Assembly (NCBI GenBank): GCA_035542775.1
Contig: DATKKX010000237.1
Span: 1 to 11,584, forward strand
DNA length: 11,584 nt
Source: DATKKX01 sp035542775
GTDB lineage: Bacteria > Planctomycetota > Phycisphaerae > UBA1845 > UTPLA1
Direction of reading: 5' to 3'
Position 1 is the first letter of the stretch, and every line of letters starts with the position of its first letter. The translations under genes were made by a program, and so were the position numbers. Below are positions 6,116 through 11,584 of the stretch, one piece after another. The notes under the pieces were generated by a model. That model ran no database searches. It saw nothing but the letters and a program-made list of their open reading frames with translations, and was not told the origin of the DNA.

Positions 6116-8296
6116 ATGTACCCGAAGCACTATTACCTGATTGGTCTGCTGGCGAGCGTCGGGCTAGGTCTGGGCGCCGCGGAAGTTCTGGGAGTGGTGC
6201 CCGTGAAGACGGTGGCGCTGACCGGCCAGCAGGCCCCCGGCGCGGCGACCGGCGTCACGTTTCTCGATTTCCACCAATACGACGCGAGCCTGACCCCGGT
6301 TCCGCCGGTCCTCAGCGCCCACAACGGCGTGGCACTCTGGGCCCACCTGACCGGCCCGGGGATTACCACGTCGAACGATACCGGCATCTGGTCAACTGCC
6401 CTGACCTCGCGCGACATTCTCTTCGGACGGACGCTGCATTTCGTGGCCCAGACCGGTGGTCAGGCTCCGGACCTGTCGACCGGTGTGCTGTTCAGTGTTC
6501 TCAACCCACCGCGCCTGGCCGACAACGGGCGGACCTCATTCTTAGGCTTTCTCACCGGCCCAGGCATTACCCCTGGAGTCAACAACTACGGTATCTGGGC
6601 CCAGACCGGCGACGTACTCGGCAGGGCCGGGTTGCGGGTCCTGGCTGGGAACCCGGCGCCCGGCACACCTGCCGGCGTGACGTTCACCACTTTTTATTCG
6701 TGGCCATTTAACTCCCACGGGCAGATGGCGTTGTCCAGCGCTCTCGGCGGCGCGGGTGTGGGCTTCCTTAACGATAACGGCATTTGGTCTGACGTGAGCG
6801 GCACCCTGACGCTGGTTGCTCGCGAAGGCGATCCGGCGCCGGGGATTCCAAACGTTTTCTTCGGGAATCTCCTGGCAAATCTGGCCGTTAACGGTCCGGG
6901 ACAGTTGACGTTCTGGAACAATCTAGTCAACTCCGGCGGCGCCAGCGATAGCGAGAGCATCTGGTTGCAGACCGGGGCCTCGCTCGCCTTGGTGGCGCGC
7001 ACAGGTCTCCAGGCTCCCGGCATGCCGGCTGGAGTGGTGTTCACACGGTTGTTTCCGATCCAAATCGGTTTGGGTGACACGATCAACGATGCCGGCCAAC
7101 TGGCGTTTACCGCCGTGGTAGCCGGCCCGGGCATCACCGCCGGAGTCGACGATCAAGGCATCTGGTCGGACCGTGGTGGGACAATGGGGCCAATCGTGCG
7201 TTCGGGCAGTCCGCCGCCGGGCGTCGCGGACCCGGGTGTGGTTTTTGGTTACTTCCCGCTGCCTACCTTTAACAGCCAGGGGCGGATTGCATTCGGAACC
7301 AACCTCATCGGCCCCGGCATCACGTCAGGCGTCAATGACACCGGCATCTGGACAGATGCAAGCGCCCGCCCGCAGGATGCCGGCAGCCCTCCCGTGTTAC
7401 GCCTCGTCGCCCGCGCCGGGGACCCGGCGCCGGGCACGGGCGGGCAGGAGCACTTCACCAGCTTCTTTTCGCCCTGCCTGAACGCCCTGGGACAAACGGC
7501 CTTCATCGCCATCAGCACCCTTGGCGGCGCAACTTTCAACCGCGGCATCTATGTGACCGACTCGACCAACACCCTGACGCCCATAGCCGAGGTTGGCGAG
7601 CATTTCAATATTCCTGGAGTGGGCTCGAGGGACATCGCCGATCTGCAGGTCATCTTCGGCGCAGGCGGGGGACAAGAGGGTCTCCCGCGGTTCCTCAGCG
7701 ACACCGGCCAGATCGCGTTCTACACCAAGTTCACCGATGGCTCGGAGGGCATCTTTCTTACGATCGGGCCGGACCGGGATGGTGACGGCATCAACGACTA
7801 CGTCGACAACTGCCCCGACATCGCCAACCCCGATCAACTCGATACCGATGGCGACGGACGCGGCGACGTTTGCGACGGCTGCCCGAACGACCCGCTCAAG
7901 TTTGCTCCGGGCATTTGCGGTTGCGGTGTGCCGGACACTGATAGCGACGGCGACGGCACGCCGGACTGCCACGACGGCTGCCCGAACGATCCGCTGAAGA
8001 CTGCCCCGGGCGTCTGCGGTTGCGGCGTGAAGGACACCGACAGTGATGGTGATGGCGTCCCGGACTGCGTGGATAACTGCCCGAACGTGGCGAACCCCGA
8101 TCAGCTCGACAGCAACGGCAACGGCATCGGCGACGCATGCGAAGGCTCGCCGGCCGGACAGCCTGCGCCCGGGTGCGGCGCCTGCGGCGCCGGCAGTCCG
8201 TTGGTCATGCCGTTGGCCGTGCTGGGGCTGATGGCCATGCGGACCCAGGCTCGCGGTCGGCCCCCACGCTGGCGCACGCCGAGGCAAGTCGGCTGA
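6116..8296 (+). CDS. Secreted protein with NxxGxxAF-like repeats, thrombospondin type 3 repeats and C-terminal anchor-like tail
   Basis: This encodes 726 residues. ATG 6116 is chosen over an upstream in-frame GTG (6065) because AGGAG at 6104-6108 precedes it and a signal peptide starts there: a Lys/His-containing head and a Leu/Gly-rich core to about residue 28. Residues about 35-545 hold roughly eight diverged units of 60-70 residues, each with a motif of the form Asn-x-x-Gly-x-x-Ala-Phe (clearest near 322, 385, 454 and 526), a Gly-Pro-Gly-Ile turn, Gly-Ile-Trp, and an Ala-Arg-x-Gly-x-x-Ala-Pro-Gly linker. This matches the NxxGxxAF tandem-repeat family, likely beta-rich. Residues about 554-677 are Asp-rich, Cys-containing thrombospondin type 3 repeats that bind calcium. 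The C-terminus has Cys-Gly-Ala-Cys-Gly, a short hydrophobic helix (about 694-707) and an Arg-rich tail, resembling CTERM-type sorting signals. The protein is probably exported and surface-held; its function is unknown. Confidence 0.88.
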   Translation: MYPKHYYLIGLLASVGLGLGAAEVLGVVPVKTVALTGQQAPGAATGVTFLDFHQYDASLTPVPPVLSAHNGVALWAHLTGPGITTSNDTGIWSTALTSRDILFGRTLHFVAQTGGQAPDLSTGVLFSVLNPPRLADNGRTSFLGFLTGPGITPGVNNYGIWAQTGDVLGRAGLRVLAGNPAPGTPAGVTFTTFYSWPFNSHGQMALSSALGGAGVGFLNDNGIWSDVSGTLTLVAREGDPAPGIPNVFFGNLLANLAVNGPGQLTFWNNLVNSGGASDSESIWLQTGASLALVARTGLQAPGMPAGVVFTRLFPIQIGLGDTINDAGQLAFTAVVAGPGITAGVDDQGIWSDRGGTMGPIVRSGSPPPGVADPGVVFGYFPLPTFNSQGRIAFGTNLIGPGITSGVNDTGIWTDASARPQDAGSPPVLRLVARAGDPAPGTGGQEHFTSFFSPCLNALGQTAFIAISTLGGATFNRGIYVTDSTNTLTPIAEVGEHFNIPGVGSRDIADLQVIFGAGGGQEGLPRFLSDTGQIAFYTKFTDGSEGIFLTIGPDRDGDGINDYVDNCPDIANPDQLDTDGDGRGDVCDGCPNDPLKFAPGICGCGVPDTDSDGDGTPDCHDGCPNDPLKTAPGVCGCGVKDTDSDGDGVPDCVDNCPNVANPDQLDSNGNGIGDACEGSPAGQPAPGCGACGAGSPLVMPLAVLGLMAMRTQARGRPPRWRTPRQVG
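7874..8071 (+). repeat. Two tandem 99-base coding repeats in the calcium-binding region
   Basis: Two 33-codon units (7874-7972 and 7973-8071) are identical at 28 of 33 residues and 77 of 99 bases by my count, and most of the codon differences are silent. Each carries Cys-Pro-Asn-Asp-Pro, Cys-Gly-Cys-Gly and Asp-Ser-Asp-Gly-Asp-Gly, i.e. one thrombospondin type 3 unit. The silent divergence points to an old duplication kept under protein-level selection. Confidence 0.85.
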
Positions 8297-8308
8297 AGGC
8301 CGGCCAAG
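8288..8308 (+). repeat. TGAA-loop hairpin repeat carrying a stop codon
   Basis: GTCGGC (8288-8293) pairs with GCCGGC (8299-8304), with one G-T pair, across TGAAG. Bases 8290-8308 (cggctgaaggccggccaag) are identical to 5727-5745. The TGA stop of the secreted-protein gene (8294-8296) is the first three bases of the loop. Confidence 0.7.
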
Positions 8309-8405
8309 GAGGCGGGCGGCCTTGGCCAGGATGCGGACGAGCTTGGCGCGGATAGGGGCAGGCATGGCGAGGAGGCGGACTGGCTTGGCAAGGATGCAGG
8401 CGGGC
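8299..8405. repeat. Degenerate tandem repeat, about 21-base period, five units
   Basis: Units begin near 8299, 8321, 8342, 8364 and 8384. Most follow the shape CTTGGC-x-AGGATGCGG-xC-GG, with changes in each. The repeat fills the gap between two convergent genes. No strong terminator hairpin with T residues is present. Confidence 0.5.
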
Positions 8406-8409
8406 TCTC

Positions 8410-9579
8410 TCAGCCGGAAGGGATGGTGACGATCGGAGCTGCTTGTTTGCTTTCAGTATCGGTGAGGGAGAAGATGAACATCAGGGATGAAAAGACGGAT
8501 TTCGATCGCGTGTCGCGGTCATCGATCCAGAACCAGTAATTCCGGTAGGGAACTGCAAGGAAGGCGTCGCCGGGACGGCAACGAGAGCTGTGTATGCTGA
8601 GGAGCGGAACAACGGGTGTGCCCTGTGCAGTCTCCTCAGACAGCGTAGGGTTCACCCTTTTCTCCTCCACGTGCGCGGCCGGCACCTCGATACATGAGGC
8701 CGAGTCGACAAGGATCTCGAGTACGGAGCGAGTCAGAATGGCGAGTTCCCTGTTATCTTTGGGGATCGAGCCGTAGACAATCCTGAATTCGTACTCGGCG
8801 GGGTCAAGCCCAAGCGTCTTTCGGACAAAGGTCACGTCCTCCTCCGTCGAGGCGTCGAGCTTGCCCCGGAGGCTCATCACCACACCCTCCATCTCGCTGG
8901 TTTTCTGGACCCTCAGTCCTATGGCACCGGAGTTCTGGATCCTCCGAAGCCGCTCCAGGAGCGGGTAGAACTCAGGGTCGGCAGGGTGCGCCCGCGCGGC
9001 CCCTCCGTACCGGTTCCTGATGCCGTTGATGGAATGCACGCAGATTCGCAAGACGAAATCGACGGGATAGCCCGCCTCGACCAGACTCAGTACGGAAGGC
9101 GGCTGGATCGGCTTCATAAGGGTTCGGGTGAACTTTTCTCCACTGAGGGGGATGTAGGTGATGGTGGGACGGTCGGCGTAGGTCCCGGTGACACCGAAAG
9201 CCTGGGAACTGCTCAAGAACGGCTCGCCGAAAGTGCCGCCCCAATTGGCTGTTGCCGTGACAGGGTTGGCGAAGTCCCCGGTAGCCCCGAGGGTATGAAT
9301 ATTGCTCGAGGACTGGTTGTTGAACGTCCCGTTCCAATTGATCACCCCTCCAATCTGGAACTGGCTGATCACCGAAGCCACATCCAGGAAAACAGGGGCA
9401 TCACCGTAGCGCAGCTTGACGAGGTTGATAAGCATCTGCTGCTTCCAGGAGTCGCCGATGGCTGCGGTGTAGTCAAAGCGACTGGGAGCAACCGTTTCCG
9501 GCCCGATGCCTGAGCAGCCCGGGAAGGCGAACAGACCGAGTGGAAGCGCGACCAATATGAGCCTCTTGATAGGATCCAT
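8410..9579 (-). CDS. Conserved-looking lipoprotein of unknown function
   Basis: This encodes 389 residues. ATG at 9579 is preceded by AGGAG (9586-9590 on the complement), six bases away. The N-terminus has Lys-Arg, a hydrophobic core and Phe-Pro-Gly-Cys at 19-22, a loose lipobox, so it is probably a lipoprotein. Two segments look strongly constrained: residues about 45-70 (Trp-Lys-Gln-Gln-Met-Leu-x-Asn-Leu-Val-Lys-Leu-Arg-Tyr-x-Asp-x-Pro-x-Phe-Leu) and about 345-389 (Tyr-Trp-Phe-Trp-Ile-Asp-Asp-Arg-Asp near 348-356, ending Pro-Ile-Val-Thr-Ile-Pro). A central Gly/Ser/Asn-rich stretch and Pro-Thr-Ile-Thr-Tyr-x-Pro-Leu-x-Gly-Glu-Lys-Phe precede a helical region. From memory this pattern recurs in unnamed bacterial lipoproteins, but I know no function. 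Sampled lines are about 50-58% GC, lower than the neighbours, hinting at transfer or different selection. Confidence 0.85.
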   Translation of the reverse strand: MDPIKRLILVALPLGLFAFPGCSGIGPETVAPSRFDYTAAIGDSWKQQMLINLVKLRYGDAPVFLDVASVISQFQIGGVINWNGTFNNQSSSNIHTLGATGDFANPVTATANWGGTFGEPFLSSSQAFGVTGTYADRPTITYIPLSGEKFTRTLMKPIQPPSVLSLVEAGYPVDFVLRICVHSINGIRNRYGGAARAHPADPEFYPLLERLRRIQNSGAIGLRVQKTSEMEGVVMSLRGKLDASTEEDVTFVRKTLGLDPAEYEFRIVYGSIPKDNRELAILTRSVLEILVDSASCIEVPAAHVEEKRVNPTLSEETAQGTPVVPLLSIHSSRCRPGDAFLAVPYRNYWFWIDDRDTRSKSVFSSLMFIFSLTDTESKQAAPIVTIPSG

Positions 9580-9766
9580 ATTCGGCTCCTGCGCGATCTC
9601 ATAAAGATTTTCGAGATAGTCCCGGCCGATCGTGTGTTACCATGATGTGTGGCGATTGTAGGGCATTGGCCGCGGCCGTGGCTACCCTCAGATTCATGAG
9701 TGGTCGACCGACGGCCTTGAAAAACCAGCTCAGGGTTGCAAGGGCAGGGCACCACCCGCCCCGCTC

Positions 9767-10546
9767 TTACATCGCCCCCGGCGGCGGCAAATCCTTGATC
9801 TTCCTCGCCGGCAGCCCGCCCCACACCTCGTACTCGCCGATGACCGTATCCGGCGGCACCACCGCCCCGCTCAACACCACCGCTCCACGCCCGATCTTGC
9901 ACCCGCTGAACACCACCGCGTTCGCCCCGATCAACACGTCGTCCCCGATGACCACCTTCCGGATCGTGATCGAGTCCCGCTGCTGCGTATGACAGGTGAC
10001 GGACGAGTTGAACCCGAAGACCACATTCCGCCCGATCTCCGTCAGGTGCGGATCGCCGATGATGGGATCGAGAACGTAGCACGACCGGCTCTTCGGCCCG
10101 AAAACCGGATTCATCAGCCACCGCATCGGCGGCAGGTTGGCAATGTGAAACACCAAGAACCCCGGGAATGGGGCGTGGTACCGCGCCTTGGTCAGCACGG
10201 CGATGAACACCGAATAGATGAGGTTGCGGTCCAGGGGAGAGCCCGGCATCATCGAGTAACTGCCCTCCTTCGGCGTCGGCACGGTGAGCCGCAGCACGAC
10301 GAGACAGGCGACATAGTACAGGTTGAACAGCAGAACCAGATGGGTCAGCTTCTGCCCCCAGATCCACGCCAGCCTGGGGCCCGCGCCGACGATGCTCTCC
10401 TCTGGCCACCCGTTCAGCGCCGTCATCGTCGCGATGGTCAGGGTCAGCGAGGTGGACCATATGAACAGGCGGGCGCACACGTCCAGCAGAAGGAACCCTT
10501 GAAGGCACAGTCTGGAATCATGCGGTGTTGCGGTCGCGATCGTCAT
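9767..10546 (-). CDS. Membrane-linked hexapeptide-repeat acyltransferase
   Basis: This encodes 259 residues. ATG at 10546 is the best start: AAAGG lies 7 bases upstream, and the open frame further upstream translates to Arg/Gly-rich sequence unlike protein. Residues about 14-44 and 66-88 are hydrophobic and probably form two membrane helices. A basic and aromatic linker (about 106-158) leads to a left-handed beta-helix of hexapeptide repeats at about 161-250, with Ile-Gly-x-Asn-Val, Ile-Gly-Asp-Asp-Val-Leu-Ile-Gly-Ala-Asn and Ile-Gly-Arg-Gly-Ala-Val. It closes with the Gly-Gly-Leu-Pro-Ala-Arg-Lys-Ile cap typical of O-acetyl/acyltransferases. His186 is a candidate catalytic base. Such enzymes use acyl-CoA or a similar donor on sugars, lipids or small molecules. 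The membrane helices and the divergent GT-C gene suggest a cell-surface glycan or lipid substrate. The exact substrate is unknown. Confidence 0.85.
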   Translation of the reverse strand: MTIATATPHDSRLCLQGFLLLDVCARLFIWSTSLTLTIATMTALNGWPEESIVGAGPRLAWIWGQKLTHLVLLFNLYYVACLVVLRLTVPTPKEGSYSMMPGSPLDRNLIYSVFIAVLTKARYHAPFPGFLVFHIANLPPMRWLMNPVFGPKSRSCYVLDPIIGDPHLTEIGRNVVFGFNSSVTCHTQQRDSITIRKVVIGDDVLIGANAVVFSGCKIGRGAVVLSGAVVPPDTVIGEYEVWGGLPARKIKDLPPPGAM

Positions 10547-10782
10547 CGGAGGACCTTTCGGTGGCAGATGATGTCTTGACGCTGGCTCCCGGCGGCGTGA
10601 TCTGCCCTTCCTCTCCAATAGCCGGTCGCCGTCGCCGGATGGGGCGCGAGTTGGGCGAAACTCGCATCCAGCCGGACCTGACCGCCAGGCCCGTATTAGT
10701 CGCACAGAGTATCGCCGCACCGGCCCTGGTCGCAACCGACCGGCCGGACTTTGGGCGCCGGGCGGAAACATCGCCGGCCGTG

Positions 10783-10788
10783 TATGAT
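10783..10788 (+). promoter_or_regulatory. Possible -10 box of the divergent GT-C gene
   Basis: TATGAT sits 8 bases before the ATG at 10797, which has no Shine-Dalgarno. If it is a real -10 box, transcription would begin at or next to the start codon, giving a leaderless mRNA. I see no good -35 hexamer at the right distance, so this is weak. The rest of the 250-base divergent gap (10547-10796) shows no other site that I can support. Confidence 0.2.
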
Positions 10789-10796
10789 CCCCCGTC

Positions 10797-11584
10797 ATGC
10801 CGACTGCCTGCACCGGCCAAAGCACGCCAGTCCGTTGGGTGTTCGCCATCATTCTCGCCGTTGCGGCACTGCTGCGGCTCCCGGCCCTGGAGGAGGTCCC
10901 CCCTCCCCTCAACCAGGACGAGATATCGCGGGGCTACGACGCCTGGGCGATCCTCGAAACCGGAGCCGACCGCCACGGGCAGCGTTGGCCGCTCTTCCTC
11001 GAAAGCTTCGGCATGGGCGACTTCACCGCCGCCCTGACCACCTACATAACGGTCCCCTTCATCGCCGTTCTCGGCCCGACGGCCCTGGCCCTACGGCTGC
11101 CGGACGCGCTGCTGGGCGTCCTGACCGTGTGGATCCTATACCTCTGGCTCAAGCGGCAGGCCGGCGTCCGCACCGCCTTGATCGCGGCCGCCGTCTTCGC
11201 CCTGGACCCCTGGCACATCGCTCTCTGTCGCACGGCCCACGAATCGGGCTTTGCCCCGTTCTTCCTGGCGCTGGCGCTGCTGGCGCTTCATCGTGCCGGC
11301 CTGCTGCCGCGCGACGAACCGAACGCCATCGGGCAGAGTCCGGAGCCCCACGCCGGCGCCTGGGCCCTGTTATCCGGCATGATGCTGGGCGCCCACGCCT
11401 GGGTGTATCCCGCCACTCGACTGTTCACGCCGCTGTTCGCGATCGCCATCTTGGTGATTTATCGTCGACACTACGCCGGATTGCTGCGCGTCGGGGCCGG
11501 TCGGATCACGCTCGAATGCCTGGTGGTCGGCCTGCTGATCGGCGGCTTTCCGCTGATTTCCACCGCCATCACTCACCCGGAGTA
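10797..11584 (+). CDS. GT-C / ArnT-like (GT39-type) glycosyltransferase, N-terminal part
   Basis: The open frame runs off the window; 262 codons are visible. ATG 10797 is the first possible start because an in-frame TGA sits at 10785-10787. An N-terminal helix (about 13-30) is followed by Pro-x-x-Asn-Gln-Asp-Glu at about 37-42, where the acidic pair is the expected catalytic site of GT-C enzymes that use polyprenyl-phosphate sugars. Further family marks are Ala-Leu-Arg-Leu-Pro at about 98-102, opening the next helix, and Asp-Pro-Trp-His-Ile at about 137-141 followed by a conserved-type Arg and His-Glu. Several more hydrophobic segments follow. This is a plasma-membrane enzyme with its active site on the outer face. 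It is divergent from the acyltransferase gene. The acceptor cannot be predicted (ArnT-like lipid modification or glycan assembly). Confidence 0.85.
   Translation, partial: MPTACTGQSTPVRWVFAIILAVAALLRLPALEEVPPPLNQDEISRGYDAWAILETGADRHGQRWPLFLESFGMGDFTAALTTYITVPFIAVLGPTALALRLPDALLGVLTVWILYLWLKRQAGVRTALIAAAVFALDPWHIALCRTAHESGFAPFFLALALLALHRAGLLPRDEPNAIGQSPEPHAGAWALLSGMMLGAHAWVYPATRLFTPLFAIAILVIYRRHYAGLLRVGAGRITLECLVVGLLIGGFPLISTAITHPE

Noticed and set aside
7397..8365. 322-codon minus-strand frame opposite the calcium-binding repeats
   Set aside because: Ala/Val/Arg-rich mirror of the Asp-rich repeats; no start signal and no family features.
9668..9677. 10-base palindrome GGCCGCGGCC between the acyltransferase and lipoprotein genes as a terminator
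   Set aside because: No loop and no T-rich tract on the transcribed strand; short GC palindromes are common in this DNA.
9369..10508. 379-codon minus-strand frame spanning two genes
   Set aside because: Crosses the acyltransferase in another frame and the lipoprotein start; composition is shadow-like.
10547..10912. Longer N-terminus for the acyltransferase
   Set aside because: The extra 122 residues are Arg/Gly/Pro-rich with no hydrophobic or domain pattern, and the ATG at 10546 has a usable ribosome binding site.

Overview
This is GC-rich bacterial DNA, probably from a planctomycete or a close relative. The taxonomic guess rests on four things: a secreted protein combining NxxGxxAF-type repeats, thrombospondin type 3 repeats and a Cys-plus-helix C-terminal tail; an McsA/McsB pair; large GT-C-type membrane proteins; and intergenic DNA full of short GC-rich hairpin repeats. 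There is no rRNA or marker gene to fix it, so the assignment is inference. I see no tRNA, rRNA, CRISPR array, transposase or prophage gene.

Left block (1-4291, plus strand) looks like one tightly packed transcription unit. It starts with the 3' end of a membrane protein, followed by a second polytopic membrane protein of GT-C glycosyltransferase type (GTG start, 4-base overlap). Next comes a 6-pyruvoyl-tetrahydropterin synthase/QueD-family protein (GTG start, 14-base overlap), then mcsA, then mcsB (4-base overlap). McsA and McsB together form the protein-arginine kinase system that marks proteins for Clp proteolysis. No ctsR or clpC is in view. The QueD-like protein keeps its zinc ligands but lacks the catalytic Cys, Asp and His residues. 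McsB has an altered phospho-arginine-binding motif and McsA an altered second zinc site.

Middle block (4292-8409). A xylose-isomerase-like TIM-barrel protein stands alone between two noncoding stretches that share a 21-base repeat. A 722-base noncoding stretch follows. It holds hairpins with a conserved TGAA loop and then a run of stem-loops directly upstream of a secreted 726-residue protein. That protein has repeats related to NxxGxxAF, calcium-binding thrombospondin type 3 repeats and a C-terminal anchor-like tail. Its stop codon lies inside another copy of the TGAA-loop repeat, followed by a degenerate repeat of about 21 bases.

Right block (8410-11584). A lower-GC lipoprotein-like gene of unknown function and a membrane-linked hexapeptide acyltransferase are both on the minus strand. 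Divergent from the latter is the 5' part of another GT-C/ArnT-like glycosyltransferase, cut by the window end. Acyltransferases and GT-C enzymes fit cell-surface polysaccharide or lipid modification. G/C strand skew changes sign between the left and right blocks.

I do not see a clear new multi-gene system. The best leads are the triad-less QueD-like protein in an operon with McsAB, the structured leader of the secreted protein, and the TGAA-loop hairpin family.
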